NCBI RefSeq assembly: GCF_009930815.1
Contig: NZ_CP022222.1
Span: 1,530,501 to 1,594,500 of the forward strand
Reading direction: 5' to 3'
From: Bradyrhizobium sp. CCBAU 051011
Lineage (GTDB): Bacteria; Pseudomonadota; Alphaproteobacteria; Rhizobiales; Xanthobacteraceae
DNA: 64,000 nt
Part shown: positions 24,107 through 33,901 of the stretch, piece by piece
Layout: every line of letters starts with the position of its first letter
Position numbering within the stretch: position 1 is the first letter of the stretch
Made by a program: the position numbers and the translations under genes
Notes under the pieces: model-generated
Database searches by the model: none
Told to the model about the DNA's origin: nothing
Seen by the model: only the letters and a program-made list of their open reading frames with translations

Positions 24107-25396
24107 CTAGTCGCTGATGCGCTCGATCGACGCGCCGCAGGCCGAGAGTTTTTCCTCCAGCCGCTCAAAACCGCGGTCGAGGTGATAGATCCGGTTGACC
24201 ATGGTTTCACCCTCGGCGGCAAGGCCCGCGATGACCAGCGAGACCGACGCCCGCAGATCGGTGGCCATCACAGGCGCGCCGCGCAATTTGGCCGTGCCGT
24301 CGATGGTCGCGGTCTCGCCATCCAGCGATATACGCGCACCGAACCGCGCCAGTTCCTGCACATGCATGAAACGATTCTCAAAGATGGTCTCAGTGATCTG
24401 CGAGGAACCGCCGGCGCAAGCCATCAACGCCATCAATTGCGCCTGCAGATCGGTCGGAAAGCCCGGGAACGGCGCGGTCGATACCGTCACCGGGCGGATG
24501 CCGGCGCCATTACGCGCGACCCGGATACCGTCATTGTTGACGGTGATAACGGCGCCGGCCTGCGTCAGCACATCGAGCGCCGACTGCAATAGTTCAGGAC
24601 GGGCACCGGAAAGCTGCACGTCGCCGCCGGTCATGGCGACCGCCATCGCATAGGTACCGGCCTCGATCCGGTCGGGCAGCACGGTATGCCGCGCGCCGTG
24701 CAGCTTTTCGACGCCCTCGACCACGATCCGCGGCGTGCCGGCGCCGTTGATGCGCGCGCCCATCTTGTTCAGGCAGTCGGCGACGTCTGTGATTTCCGGC
24801 TCGCAGGCGGCGTTGGTGATGATTGTGGTGCCCTTGGCGAGCGTCGCCGCCATCAGCGCCACATGCGTTCCGCTCACCGTCACCTTGGGAAAATCGATCG
24901 CAGCGCCGCGCAGGCCGCCCGGCGCCTTCGCCACCACATAGCCACCGTCGATGGTGAGCTCGGCGCCGAGCTTTTCCAGCGCCATGATTAGGAGATCGAC
25001 CGGGCGCGTGCCGATGGCGCAGCCGCCCGGCAGCGAGACTTTCGCCTCATGCATCCGCGCCACGAGCGGCGCGATCACCCAGAAGCTGGCGCGCATCCGT
25101 GACACCAATTCATAGGGCGCCGTGGTGTCGATGATATTGGCGGCCGAGATGTGCAGGGTCTGGCCCTGATAGGCGTGGTCGCCCGGCCGCTTGCCGGCCG
25201 ACATGATGTCGACGCCGTGGTTCCCGAGGATGCGCTGCAGTTGCGCGACATCGGCCAGCCGCGGCACGTTGTCGAGAATGAGGGTTTCCTCGGTGAGCAG
25301 GCCTGCGATCATCAGCGGCAGGGCGGCGTTCTTGGCGCCCGAGATCGCAATGGTGCCGTTGAGCTTGCTGCCGCCGACGATACGAATGCGGTCCAT
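24107..25396 (-). CDS. murA: UDP-N-acetylglucosamine 1-carboxyvinyltransferase
   Basis: 429 residues from ATG 25396. It catalyses the first committed step of peptidoglycan synthesis, transferring enolpyruvate from PEP to UDP-GlcNAc. Seen: [12 protein letters not shown] near residue 18, the active-site cysteine in [13 protein letters not shown] (C126, the residue attacked by fosfomycin), and [18 protein letters not shown]. Length is normal. Transcription continues toward DUF2948 and hisD, although repeats lie between them. Confidence 0.97.
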   Translation of the reverse strand: MDRIRIVGGSKLNGTIAISGAKNAALPLMIAGLLTEETLILDNVPRLADVAQLQRILGNHGVDIMSAGKRPGDHAYQGQTLHISAANIIDTTAPYELVSRMRASFWVIAPLVARMHEAKVSLPGGCAIGTRPVDLLIMALEKLGAELTIDGGYVVAKAPGGLRGAAIDFPKVTVSGTHVALMAATLAKGTTIITNAACEPEITDVADCLNKMGARINGAGTPRIVVEGVEKLHGARHTVLPDRIEAGTYAMAVAMTGGDVQLSGARPELLQSALDVLTQAGAVITVNNDGIRVARNGAGIRPVTVSTAPFPGFPTDLQAQLMALMACAGGSSQITETIFENRFMHVQELARFGARISLDGETATIDGTAKLRGAPVMATDLRASVSLVIAGLAAEGETMVNRIYHLDRGFERLEEKLSACGASIERISD

Positions 25397-25497
25397 GCCA
25401 TCCCCCTTTCGACGCACAAATTGTGAGCGCGTGCGTCCACGGCAGAAGCGGCGATCTTTGCGGCGATTTGATGGGGTGGGCTCGAAGCCAACGGCAG

Positions 25498-25606
25498 TCG
25501 TTCCGGGGCGCTCACGACGTGAGCGAACTATGGGGCGCGCCCCTCCCTTGCGCCCCTGAGAACCTCGAGATTCCGGATTCAGCCCTGTGGGCTGCTGCGG
25601 AATGAC
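25498..25606. repeat. GTCATTCCGGG-type repeat, copy 2 (diverged)
   Basis: It starts GTCGTTCCGGGGCG and ends GCGGAATGAC with an internal CTCGAGATTCCGGATTC. It is a diverged copy of the 23493 repeat, separating murA from the epimerase-like gene. Confidence 0.6.
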
Positions 25607-25612
25607 ATCCAG

Positions 25613-26293
25613 CTAAATCGAATTAATATCCGCGCTCTCCAGGATCGGCTTCGGATAGCCGTCGCGCGCCACCTTGATCATGGCGCGGCCGAGCTGCTCG
25701 CTGGTTGTCATGTGGTTCGGCGTGGCTCGCACCATCCAGGACAGCAAGGGCGCGGTGACGGCATAGACTGCATTCACCCACGCCGTCTTCGACCTGACGC
25801 CATGCAGCGGCTGGATGCCGGACGGCCGGAACATGTAGGCCGCCTTGAACGGCAGCTTGAGCAGATCGTTCTCGGTCTTGCCCTTGACCCGCGCCCATCG
25901 GAGCGGGCCCTGCTCGGTTGAATCAGTGCCCTTGCCGGTGACGTAGGTGAACACCATGCCGGGGTTAAGCCGCGCCAGCGTGGTCGCCGCCGCCATGGTG
26001 ACGTCGTAGGTCAGATGCCGGTAGCGCTCGGCATCCATGCCGATCGAGGAGACGCCGAGGCAGAAGAAGCAGGCGTCGTATCCGGTAAGCTCGGATTCGA
26101 TCTTCGAGAAATCCGTGAAATCTTCGTGCAGGATTTCACGCAGCTTGGCGTGCTGCACCCCGGCCGGGCTGCGTGAGACCGCCAACACGCTTTCAACGTT
26201 GGAATCGACCAGGCATTCGCGCAGAACGCCCTGCCCGACCATGCCGGTGGCGCCGAACAGGATCGCTTTCATGTTGGGCTGAGCTCCGCTCAT
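25613..26293 (-). CDS. NAD(P)-binding epimerase/dehydratase-like protein
   Basis: 226 residues. The atypical SDR fold starts with [18 protein letters not shown] (GATGxxG nucleotide motif at residues 14-20). [11 protein letters not shown] and the [14 protein letters not shown] segment follow. There is no classical YxxxK, so it belongs to the NAD(P)H-binding/HTATIP2-like group and may not be a standard dehydrogenase. Its ATG overlaps the stop of the hydrolase upstream (ATGA), so the two form an operon. Confidence 0.85.
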   Translation of the reverse strand: MSGAQPNMKAILFGATGMVGQGVLRECLVDSNVESVLAVSRSPAGVQHAKLREILHEDFTDFSKIESELTGYDACFFCLGVSSIGMDAERYRHLTYDVTMAAATTLARLNPGMVFTYVTGKGTDSTEQGPLRWARVKGKTENDLLKLPFKAAYMFRPSGIQPLHGVRSKTAWVNAVYAVTAPLLSWMVRATPNHMTTSEQLGRAMIKVARDGYPKPILESADINSI

Positions 26294-27114
26294 CCCTTGA
26301 TGAACGCGAGCAGATCGGCGTTGATGGTCGGAGCTTCGGTGGTCGGCATGCCGTGCGGAAAGCCCTTGTAGGTCTTCAGCGTGCCGTTCTTCAGAAGCTT
26401 TGCCGACAACGGTGCGGAGTCCTCATAAGGCACGATCTGGTCGTCGTCGCCATGCATCACCAGCACCGGCACGGTGATCTTCTTGAGGTCCTCGGTGAAA
26501 TCGGTCTGCGAGAAGGCGACGATGCCGTCGTAATGCGCTTTCGCGCCGCCCATCATGCCCTGACGCCACCAGTTCTGGATCACCGCCTCCGACGGCTTGG
26601 CGCCCGGCCGGTTATAGCCATAGAACGGACCTGCCGCGATGTCGCGATAGAATTGCGAGCGATTGGCCGCCACCTGCGCCTGGAAATCGTCGAACACCTG
26701 TTTGGGCAGGCCGCCGGGATTGGCCGCCGTCTGCACCATCAAGGGCGGCACCGCGGCGATGATCGCAGCCTTCGCCACCCGGCTCTCGCCATGGCGGGCG
26801 ATGTAATGCACCACCTCGCCGCCGCCGGTGGAATGGCCGACGTGAACGGCACCCTTGAGATCGAGATGCGCCGTCAGCGCCGCGAGGTCGTCGGCATAAT
26901 GGTCCATGTCGTGGCCGTCGGCGACCTGGCTGGAGCGGCCATGGCCGCGGCGGTCATGGGCGATGACGCGAAAACCGTTGTTCAGGAAGAACAGCATCTG
27001 CGCGTCCCAGTCGTCGGCCGACAGCGGCCAGCCATGGCTGAACACGATCGGCTGGCCCTTGCCCCAATCCTTGTAGAAGATCTCGACGCCGTCTTTGGTT
27101 GATATGGTGGGCAT
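26290..27114 (-). CDS. Alpha/beta hydrolase (non-haem chloroperoxidase-like)
   Basis: 274 residues from ATG 27114 ([20 protein letters not shown]). Family signatures: [13 protein letters not shown] oxyanion region, [11 protein letters not shown], nucleophile elbow GHSTGGGE, catalytic Asp in [11 protein letters not shown] and His in [11 protein letters not shown]. These cofactor-free hydrolases act on esters and can perhydrolyse; the physiological substrate is unknown. It is the first gene of a two-gene operon. Confidence 0.92.
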   Translation of the reverse strand: MPTISTKDGVEIFYKDWGKGQPIVFSHGWPLSADDWDAQMLFFLNNGFRVIAHDRRGHGRSSQVADGHDMDHYADDLAALTAHLDLKGAVHVGHSTGGGEVVHYIARHGESRVAKAAIIAAVPPLMVQTAANPGGLPKQVFDDFQAQVAANRSQFYRDIAAGPFYGYNRPGAKPSEAVIQNWWRQGMMGGAKAHYDGIVAFSQTDFTEDLKKITVPVLVMHGDDDQIVPYEDSAPLSAKLLKNGTLKTYKGFPHGMPTTEAPTINADLLAFIKG

Positions 27115-27138
27115 TACGAATTCTCCTCTTGTGATGCG

Positions 27139-27227
27139 GTCATTCCGGGACACGCGTTATCGCGCGGATGCGAAATCCGGATGAGATGGAGATTCCAGGT
27201 TCGCGCTGACGCGCGCCCCGGAATGAC
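27139..27227. repeat. GTCATTCCGGG...CCCCGGAATGAC repeat, copy 3
   Basis: It starts GTCATTCCGGGACACGCG and ends CGCGCCCCGGAATGAC, with ATCTCC/GGAGAT-like internal pieces. It sits between the hydrolase start and the upstream membrane-protein gene, so it may end that transcript. Confidence 0.75.
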
Positions 27228-27236
27228 GAAATCGGG

Positions 27237-27749
27237 TCAGACGTAGGCCGGCGCCGGGCGGAATCGCCTGAGCACACCTGTTATCACGACGACGAAGAAC
27301 ACCAGCACGATGCCCTGGACGACGGCGAACGGCGGCTCGGCCGGCGGCACGCTCGGCGCCAGCGCGTGCAGCGCCGGCACTTTCAGGAACGACTGGATCA
27401 CCAGCACGAAGACGTTGAGATAGAGCGAGACCAACGCGGTCAGCGCGTAGATCCAGCGCCAGGCGCCGCTAAGCTTCATGACGTAAAGCGCAAAACAGGC
27501 GATCGCCAGCAGCACCAGCGAGACAATGCCGAACATATGCGACGGCAGCAGCTTCTCGGACAGCAGCGGCGGAATCAGAAATCCTGAAACGCTGGTGAGG
27601 ATCGTGAACAGAAGAAAGATCGCGGTCAGGCCCGGCATCCGCTTCGAGCCGAGCATCCCGAACATCACGACAAGGCCCGCAACGATTGCGATCAGGCTGA
27701 TGATCACATGCACCAGAACGAATGTCGCCAAGCTCATACCTAAAATCAT
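27237..27749 (-). CDS. Integral membrane protein of unknown function
   Basis: 170 residues with about five hydrophobic helices (around 5-30, 40-62, 72-93, 98-122, 143-163). A short polar loop (LAPSVPPAEPP) lies before the last helix. No channel, transporter or enzyme motif is recognised. The frame and codon use fit the neighbouring core genes. Confidence 0.8.
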   Translation of the reverse strand: MILGMSLATFVLVHVIISLIAIVAGLVVMFGMLGSKRMPGLTAIFLLFTILTSVSGFLIPPLLSEKLLPSHMFGIVSLVLLAIACFALYVMKLSGAWRWIYALTALVSLYLNVFVLVIQSFLKVPALHALAPSVPPAEPPFAVVQGIVLVFFVVVITGVLRRFRPAPAYV

Positions 27750-28124
27750 GTGGGCCCCCGTTTTGAAATCTTCTAGAGGTTACGATGCGTCAGCAAAAAT
27801 TTCCACACGCATCGCGTGCAGCGTCGTCAGGGCAGGCATGTGCGTGAATAAAGGACGCATCAACGAAAGTAGTATGATGCACGAAATCTTTGCACCGCTG
27901 TCATAAACCGGGCAGCGCCAGCGCTGAAGAGTTAGATCTAGAGTGTACTCATGAATTCGGGGATGGCGCGGCCGGCCTCCTATCGGCTCTTACGCCCAAG
28001 CGACATCAGTCAGACGCGCGTTAGCATGTCCGCCGGGGGCCAGATGCGGTAGTCGGTTGGCTCTGGTAGAGTTGACTCCTGCCGCCGTCATCGCGGACGC
28101 TCCAAGTGCCCGAGGGATTTTCGG
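27750..28124. other. Gene-free stretch
   Basis: About 375 bases between a leftward membrane-protein gene and a small rightward frame. All frames here are short and unconvincing. I see no clear repeat, terminator or operator. Confidence 0.5.
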
Positions 28125-28370
28125 ATGGGGGAAGCGAAACGAACGTCGTTGGTTGTCCTGCTCGCAGGCCTGCTGGGCTTCGCGCTTGGAGCAGCCACGC
28201 TTGGATTCGCGGCTCTGTCGATCGGGATATCGTTTCTCGGTCACGCACAGGGCGGTATTCATAGTGATTGGACCCTCGTCGTGCTCTTCGGAACCCTAGT
28301 GAGCTTTGGACTGGGTGGAGTTGCAGGGGGCAGAGGAGCCGTCCGCCTTGCCAAATCCTTGCACGGTTAG
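28125..28370 (+). CDS. Small membrane protein
   Basis: 81 residues with two hydrophobic helices (about 8-38 and 48-68) separated by a short loop (HAQGGIHSDW), and a Gly-rich end (GLGGVAGGRGAVRLAK). No family is recognised. The amphipathic, Gly-zipper-like composition supports a real two-helix membrane protein. Confidence 0.5.
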   Translation: MGEAKRTSLVVLLAGLLGFALGAATLGFAALSIGISFLGHAQGGIHSDWTLVVLFGTLVSFGLGGVAGGRGAVRLAKSLHG

Positions 28371-28592
28371 AAGCAATAGCCTCGATGCTTACAAATGGGA
28401 GCTGTTGCGACTATTCCATAGAATCGTCTCTTTGTCCGCTATGGGTGAGGCTCGGAAGTATCTGGCCGCGAGAACTCGTGTCCGCTTCGCCTCAAGGAGC
28501 TGATTAGCCACCGCTTTGAAGATGGGCGGCTTAGCGCCAGGAGCTGTCGGAACGAGCTACGTGGCGTAGTTCGTCGGTTGGTGTTCTAGCCA

Positions 28593-28796
28593 TCACGCTA
28601 ACAGCTTGTGCAAAAAGTGGCCGGTGATTTGCCCGAGCATCAAACCAATAGCCATGATTGCCAGTGCGCCAAGGGAGCGCAGTTGACGGGCAAGCCGACC
28701 AAGGTCCGGGTTTCGTAGCGAAAAGAGTTGGTAGCCAACCGCAAAGCCACCAAATCCGCCAATGACTTGAAGCATTGGAAAGGGACCCATCATCAC
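28593..28796 (-). CDS. Small membrane protein
   Basis: 67 residues: a hydrophobic segment near 8-26, a basic loop (RNPDLGRLARQLRS), then a second helix (ALAIMAIGLMLGQITGHFL). It is unrecognised. Two or three candidate Met starts are adjacent. It could be real or fortuitous. Confidence 0.4.
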   Translation of the reverse strand: MMMGPFPMLQVIGGFGGFAVGYQLFSLRNPDLGRLARQLRSLGALAIMAIGLMLGQITGHFLHKLLA

Positions 28797-28858
28797 GGCC
28801 GATATCTTAGCTTCGCGCTACAGGCGTTACTCTCAGTCCGGCTTTATCAGTACACGTC

Positions 28859-29170
28859 CTAATAATAGCGGGGTATCGGACCGTTATGCGGCGTCTTGCG
28901 GCGCGACAGATCGAACAGCACTTCGTCGACATAGCACCAGCCCCAGCCTTCCGGCGGATCGTAGCCTTCGATCACGGGATGGCCGGTGGCATGAAAATGC
29001 GCTGACGCGTGCTTGTTGGGCGAATCGTCGCAGCAGCCGACATGGCCGCAGGTGCGGCAGATCCGCAAATGCAGCCACCGGCTTCCGCTTTTCAGGCACT
29101 CCTCGCAACCGAGCGCGCTCGGCGTCACCGTTTGAATGCCGGCGATATGGCTGCAGCCCTTTTTCGTCAC
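28859..29170 (-). CDS. UBP-type zinc finger protein
   Basis: 103 residues, essentially one ZnF-UBP domain. It begins with a CSH motif, then CEECL, LRICRTCGHVGCCDDSPNKHASAHFHATGHP, and ends GWGWCYVDEVLFDL. In eukaryotes this domain binds the free C-terminal Gly-Gly of ubiquitin, but bacteria with this protein usually lack ubiquitin, so the ligand is unknown. It follows the flavoprotein gene by 27 bases on the same strand, so the two are almost certainly an operon. Confidence 0.9.
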   Translation of the reverse strand: MTKKGCSHIAGIQTVTPSALGCEECLKSGSRWLHLRICRTCGHVGCCDDSPNKHASAHFHATGHPVIEGYDPPEGWGWCYVDEVLFDLSRRKTPHNGPIPRYY

Positions 29171-29197
29171 GCTTCAACCTCGCGCGTCTCGAAGAAT

Positions 29198-30904
29198 CTA
29201 AAGCGCCGGCTTCATGCTATCGGCGAGAAAGCCGTGCAGCGCCGCCACCACCTGCGCGCCCTCGCCGATCGCGCCGCCGACGCGCTTGACCGAGCCGGAG
29301 CGCACGTCGCCGACGGCGAACACGCCGGGCACCGAGGTTTCCAGCGGCGAGGCGGACCGCCCGTCCTTCTGGGTGCATTGCGTGCCCGTCACCACGAAGC
29401 CGCCGCGATCGACCATGACGCCGCATCCTTCGAGCCATGTCGTTGCCGGATCGGCGCCGACGAACAGAAACAAGTTACGGATATCGAGCGTGTGTTCTTC
29501 CGGGGCGAGGCGGCTGCGCCAGCGCAGGCGCGTCAGCGCCGCTTCGGCGTCGCCTTCGAGGCCGACCACTTCGGTATTGAACATCAATTCGATGTTGGGG
29601 GTCGCCTCGATGCGCTCGATCAGATAGCGCGACATGCTGGCGCCGAGCCCGCCGCCGCGGATGATCATGTAGACCTTGCGCGCGTGGGCAGACAGGAACA
29701 CCGCGGCTTGCCCTGCGGAATTGCCGCCGCCGACCAGCACGACATCCTGATCGACGCACAGCTTGGCCTCGATCGGCGAGGCCCAGTACCAGACGCCGCG
29801 GCCTTCGAACTTCGCGAGGTTCTCGATCTCCGGCCGGCGATAGCGCGCGCCGCTCGCCACCACGACGGATTTGGCGCGCATCGTTTTCCCGCAATCGGTC
29901 GCCAGCGCAAAGACGCCATCGGGGCGGCTGCAATCGAGCGAATTGATCGAGACCGGGATCAGCATGTCGGCGCCGAATTTCTGCGCCTGGGTGAAGGCGC
30001 GCCCGGTCAGTGCCTGGCCGGTGATGCCGGTCGGGAAGCCAAGATAGTTTTCGATCCTGGCGCTGGCGCCGGCCTGGCCGCCGAACGCCCGCGAGTCGAA
30101 CACCGCGACCGACAATCCTTCGGAAGCCGCATAGACGGCGGTGGCAAGGCCCGCCGGGCCGCTGCCGACGACCGCTACGTCGTAAAGCTTTTCATGATTG
30201 TGGTCACCGATCATGCCGATCGCGTAGGCGATCGCCGGCTCCGACGGATTGCGCAGCACCCGCCCGTCGGCAATCACGACCAGCGGCAGCTCGGCGCGCG
30301 AGCTGGCATAGCGCGCGACGAGGTCGGCGGCGTCCCTGTCGGTGGCGGGATCGAGAACGTGGTAGGGCTGGCCGTTACGCCCCAGAAAATTCTGCAGCCG
30401 CGCCATGTCGCCGAGCGAAGGCGGTCCGATCAATACCGGGCCGCCGGCGCCGCCCTGGATCAGGCTGACCCGGCGCAGGATCAGCGCCCGCATGATCCGC
30501 TCGCCAAGTTCGGCTTCCGCGACCAGCAGCGCCCGCAATTGATCCGGCGGGATCAACAGCGTCTCGACATCGCCTTCGGCATGGCCGTCGACCAGTGCGG
30601 GACGGCCCGAAAGCTGGCCAATCTCGGCCAAAAATTGCCCCGGCCCCTGATCGATGATGGGCGTGACATGACCGAGGCCGTCGCGCTGGGTGATCGCGAC
30701 ATCGCCTGACAGCACAACGAACATGCCGGGCCCCTGCTTGCCGGTCTCGAACAGGGCTTCGCCGTCCTTGTAGCTGCGCAGCTCGCCGAACCGGCGCATG
30801 CGCTCGATTTCGGGAGGCGTCAGCGCCGGAAATGTCTGCTCGTAACGTGGAAACGCGTTGGTCGCCGCGCCGGTCGCCGGACCAGCCGTGGTGTCTGCAC
30901 TCAT
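29198..30904 (-). CDS. cNMP-binding / thioredoxin-reductase-like flavoprotein
   Basis: 568 residues from ATG 30904. An N-terminal cyclic-nucleotide-binding domain (about 20-135, GPGMFVVLSGDVAI and GQFLAEIGQLSGRPA) is followed by a glutaredoxin-like module (about 155-240, LPLVVIADGRVLRNPS). The TrxR core then has the FAD motif VVGSGPAGLATAVYAA, the NAD(P)H motif VGGGNSAGQAAVFL, and the C-terminal FAVGDVRSGSVKRVGGAIGEG. Where TrxR has its redox CxxC, this protein reads GVWYWASPIEAKLC, so it cannot work as a normal disulfide reductase. It is paired with the UBP zinc finger gene. Confidence 0.92.
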   Translation of the reverse strand: MSADTTAGPATGAATNAFPRYEQTFPALTPPEIERMRRFGELRSYKDGEALFETGKQGPGMFVVLSGDVAITQRDGLGHVTPIIDQGPGQFLAEIGQLSGRPALVDGHAEGDVETLLIPPDQLRALLVAEAELGERIMRALILRRVSLIQGGAGGPVLIGPPSLGDMARLQNFLGRNGQPYHVLDPATDRDAADLVARYASSRAELPLVVIADGRVLRNPSEPAIAYAIGMIGDHNHEKLYDVAVVGSGPAGLATAVYAASEGLSVAVFDSRAFGGQAGASARIENYLGFPTGITGQALTGRAFTQAQKFGADMLIPVSINSLDCSRPDGVFALATDCGKTMRAKSVVVASGARYRRPEIENLAKFEGRGVWYWASPIEAKLCVDQDVVLVGGGNSAGQAAVFLSAHARKVYMIIRGGGLGASMSRYLIERIEATPNIELMFNTEVVGLEGDAEAALTRLRWRSRLAPEEHTLDIRNLFLFVGADPATTWLEGCGVMVDRGGFVVTGTQCTQKDGRSASPLETSVPGVFAVGDVRSGSVKRVGGAIGEGAQVVAALHGFLADSMKPAL

Positions 30905-30983
30905 GATCGCCACCCAAAGTAACAAGGTCTGTGCGATGAGCCGTCAGGCCGCCCGGCGAGCGATCGGGGAATTCCCCTCTCCA

Positions 30984-31184
30984 CTACTGGCCCGTCTTTT
31001 CTTCGCTGGCGTCATCTAGGGAGGCATTGGGGCTTTCGGAAGATGCGCCGCCATCGCTACGCCCGCGCGCCTGCGACTTCCGCCGCTTGAGATTTTCGCG
31101 CAGCGCCAGCTTCAGCCGGTCGCGTCGTGAATCCTTCACATCCGCAGCCGTCTTGCCCGCGCCCTTGCCTTGATCGCCCGTCAT
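30984..31184 (-). CDS. Small basic conserved hypothetical protein
   Basis: 66 residues from ATG 31184. The core SRRDRLKLALRENLKRRKSQARGRS is a strongly basic helix, and the tail is polar and acidic (ASLDDASEEKTGQ). I recall the RDRLKLALRENLKRRKAQ motif as widely conserved in Rhizobiales next to tRNA or ribosome-related genes; its role is unknown. The rest of the longer open frame is non-coding DNA. Confidence 0.7.
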   Translation of the reverse strand: MTGDQGKGAGKTAADVKDSRRDRLKLALRENLKRRKSQARGRSDGGASSESPNASLDDASEEKTGQ

Positions 31185-31518
31185 CGCCAATCCGTCGAAT
31201 ATCCTTGCTCGAAACAGAGGCAGCCCAACCCACCGCCCGCTGCCGCCGGAACATAGTGCGTTTCGCGGTCCCTCGCCGCAACGACCCGTATAGCTGCCAA
31301 AAGGCAATTGCTGGCGCGACCATGATTCGACGTTCCGGGGAACCGGATTGGCCGGAAGTTGACCGTTTTGAAGGAGTTGGCCGGCGACCCGCGTCGATTT
31401 TTGACGATTTTGGGCCCTTCCCGGCCCGCCCGCATGCTTGCGCCAGAGGGGCCCTTGTGGCAAGAACCGGCCGCCTAGTGGGAGGCCGTTTGGGCCGATT
31501 CCCAGAGATACCGGGCAT

Positions 31519-31593
31519 GCTGCCGTAGCTCAGTGGTAGAGCACTCCATTGGTAATGGAGAGGTCGACAGTTCAATCCTGTCTGGCAGCACCA
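31519..31593 (+). tRNA. tRNA-Thr (GGT)
   Basis: 75 bases with encoded CCA. The acceptor GCTGCCG pairs with TGGCAGC. The D-arm is GCTCAGTGGTAGAGC, the anticodon stem-loop CTCCATTGGTAATGGAG gives anticodon GGT, and the T-arm contains GTTCAATCC. Confidence 0.97.
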
Positions 31594-31643
31594 TTCCTTC
31601 CAGTGATAACCGACGTCTTATTACTGTTCTCAGCCGCCCGCGC

Positions 31644-32675
31644 CTACCGGCCAAAGGTGCGTCGCATATCCTGCTCGAATCTTTCCTGCCGCTCCCTGGC
31701 CTCGGCTTCCAGCTTCTTGCTTTCCTCCTTCTGCCGTTTGATCGTCTCCGCCCAGTATTTCTGTTGCTCGCGCGCTTTTGCGCTTTTTTCTGCGCGGGCC
31801 TGACGCTCCTGCGCCTGCCCCGGCATCTGCCACAGCCCGGTGAGATTGGTCAGCACGACGGCGATGCCGATCAGCAGGGCAGTGATCTTGACGGTGTCCC
31901 AGCGCGAAATGGCCCTTGGGTTTTCTCCCATCGCCACAACGTCCGGCTTCGGCGCGGTGGGAGCCATGATGGCCTTCGCAACACTTGGAGTGCCCGGCGA
32001 TGCCGTCACACTTGACACGACACTTGACACCACACTTGGCACGCTCGTTCTTGCCGGCCCGGCGGCCGGCGTATCGCGAAAGGCAAGCCAGCGCGCCTCG
32101 ACCGCTTCGCGGAGCGCCTTTGGCTCGACCGACACGAGCTCGTGGTGCAAGGCCATCTGGACCTGCGAGCCCTTGGGGATGAAGTTGGCGCTCCAGCCGG
32201 GGCCGCGCAGGATGGGCGAGTCGACGAAGATCCGCTGGTCGTAAAATGACTTCGAAAGCAGAACCACGGTGACGTCGCGCAGGATCATTAAATTGCGTGT
32301 CGCGACATTGCCGAACTGGAAGAACGACCAGTACGTCGCTTCAACATCGATCGTGCCGATAGCCTGAATTTCGCGCCAGGGGATCAGGACCTCCTTGACG
32401 AAGGGGATGCGGTAATGGATGCCCGCGGGCGAAAGCGTGAATAATGGTTTGCCGGGATTCGAGCGCCGCCAGAGCGTAACAGCAACCAAGCCAGCGCCGA
32501 GCACCCAGCAGAGGACGATTCCGACGATCGTCCACGGCTCGCGGTCGAGATCGACCAGCGCATATATCAGGAGCCCCAGGAAGATCAGCAGGAGACCGGT
32601 CGGCAGCAGCCTGACGATGGCCGTGGTTGACCTGAATTCCAGCGTTTGACTGATGTCCTGGCCGCTGACATTCAT
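31644..32675 (-). CDS. STM3941-like membrane protein
   Basis: 343 residues from ATG 32675. Two N-terminal membrane helices (about 27-47 and 55-75) are followed by a PH-like region (GIHYRIPFVKEVLIPWREIQAI). A Ser/Val/Pro-rich linker with SVVSSVVSSV is next, then a third helix near 268-290 and a highly charged C-terminal coiled coil (about 295-340, Gln/Glu/Arg-rich). The first half resembles the STM3941 family of unknown function; the coiled-coil tail is an extension. Confidence 0.75.
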   Translation of the reverse strand: MNVSGQDISQTLEFRSTTAIVRLLPTGLLLIFLGLLIYALVDLDREPWTIVGIVLCWVLGAGLVAVTLWRRSNPGKPLFTLSPAGIHYRIPFVKEVLIPWREIQAIGTIDVEATYWSFFQFGNVATRNLMILRDVTVVLLSKSFYDQRIFVDSPILRGPGWSANFIPKGSQVQMALHHELVSVEPKALREAVEARWLAFRDTPAAGPARTSVPSVVSSVVSSVTASPGTPSVAKAIMAPTAPKPDVVAMGENPRAISRWDTVKITALLIGIAVVLTNLTGLWQMPGQAQERQARAEKSAKAREQQKYWAETIKRQKEESKKLEAEARERQERFEQDMRRTFGR

Positions 32676-32860
32676 GGCTTCGGCTCTCTCCACCGCGGGA
32701 ATGATAGCGAGCAGCTAACCCGCTCAAGACGGACTGCGACGGTCCGGTGCGGAGCAGCGAGGCGCCATGCGCTTATCTGTGGCGAAGAATTGGTCGGGCC
32801 GGCGTAGATCGTGGTTCAGCCGCAATCAGGAAAATCAGCGCGGCTTGTGCTCCCGCTGGC

Positions 32861-33901
32861 TTATTCCGAGCCCAGCGCGACGTTGCGGAACGCCTTGACC
32901 AGCGATCCCTCCAGCTTGCCATCCATGCCGCAGAGGATCTGGTAGGCATCGGGCCGCGGCATCGGCGGCCGGTAGGGCCGCGACTCGATGAGGGCGGCGA
33001 AGATGTCAGAGATCGTCAGCAACCGGACGAGATCGGAAATCTCCGAGCCTTTCAGCCCATCCGGATAGCCGGAACCATCAAGATATTCGTGATGGTGCCG
33101 CACACCGTCCAGAATCTCCGGAGTGATGCCGGCTACGCCCTTCAACAGATCATATCCGATCACGGGGTGCCGCCGGATGATCTCCTCCTCCTCAGGGTCG
33201 AGGCGACCCGGCTTGTCGAGGATCGCCAGCGGAATGCGCGCCTTGCCAATGTCGTGCAGGGTCGCCGCCAGCCCGAGCCGCGATACGTCGGCGCCGGAGA
33301 AGCCGATATCGAGGGCGAAGCCGACCGCAACGCCGGTGACGAGCAGGCAATGCTGAAACGTGCCCTCGTGATAGCGGCGCACCTCGTCGAGCCATGTCGA
33401 CAATCCGTCCCGCCCGACACGGTTGATGATCTTCGACGTCGCACGCTTCGCATCGGCGACTTGCACCGGCTTGCCGAGACGCACATTCGAAAACATCGAG
33501 GCAAAGGCTGCCACGCCTTCGTCCATATCCAATCCCGGAGCCGCGGCGTTGTCCGCCGCGGCTTCCGCCGCTTCGATCTGCGCAACCTTGAGAATGGCTT
33601 CCTTGGGGCGCGAAATGACCGAGGTCGCGCCGAGCGCATGAGCCTGCGCCACCATCGAACGGGAGAGATTGTGAACGACGAACAGCTTCTCAGGGATCGC
33701 GGCGAGGTCCTGCAGAATGAACCTGAGTTGATCGACGCGCGGCATCTGCCGCAGGTCGACGTCGACCATCAGCACGCCGTGCGACCGGATCCGAGTGCCG
33801 TCACCGCCCAGCAGCCAGGGGACCACGGCATGCTGCGGCTCGAGCATGGCTCGAATCGCAGGCAACTTCGTCGGTTCGTCTGTGACAAAATAGACGAGCA
33901 T
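32861..33901 (-). CDS. HD-GYP domain phosphodiesterase
   Basis: 346 residues from ATG 33901 (MLVYFVTDEPTKLPAIRAML). The N-terminal 120 residues look like a degenerate receiver-type domain (no clear phospho-Asp). The HD-GYP domain spans about 165-330: EVRRYHEGTFQHCLLVTG, HDIGKARIPLAIL and HHEYLDGSGYPDGLKGSEIS. Both metal and GYP residues are present, so cyclic-di-GMP hydrolysis is likely. It stands alone, opposite to the glycosidase genes. Confidence 0.9.
   Translation of the reverse strand: MLVYFVTDEPTKLPAIRAMLEPQHAVVPWLLGGDGTRIRSHGVLMVDVDLRQMPRVDQLRFILQDLAAIPEKLFVVHNLSRSMVAQAHALGATSVISRPKEAILKVAQIEAAEAAADNAAAPGLDMDEGVAAFASMFSNVRLGKPVQVADAKRATSKIINRVGRDGLSTWLDEVRRYHEGTFQHCLLVTGVAVGFALDIGFSGADVSRLGLAATLHDIGKARIPLAILDKPGRLDPEEEEIIRRHPVIGYDLLKGVAGITPEILDGVRHHHEYLDGSGYPDGLKGSEISDLVRLLTISDIFAALIESRPYRPPMPRPDAYQILCGMDGKLEGSLVKAFRNVALGSE

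Noticed and set aside
29009..30709. Open frame of 566 codons on the plus strand
   Set aside because: It is antisense to the flavoprotein gene. Composition is Arg/Ala/Asp-rich and repetitive, as expected of a high-GC shadow frame, with no domain resemblance.
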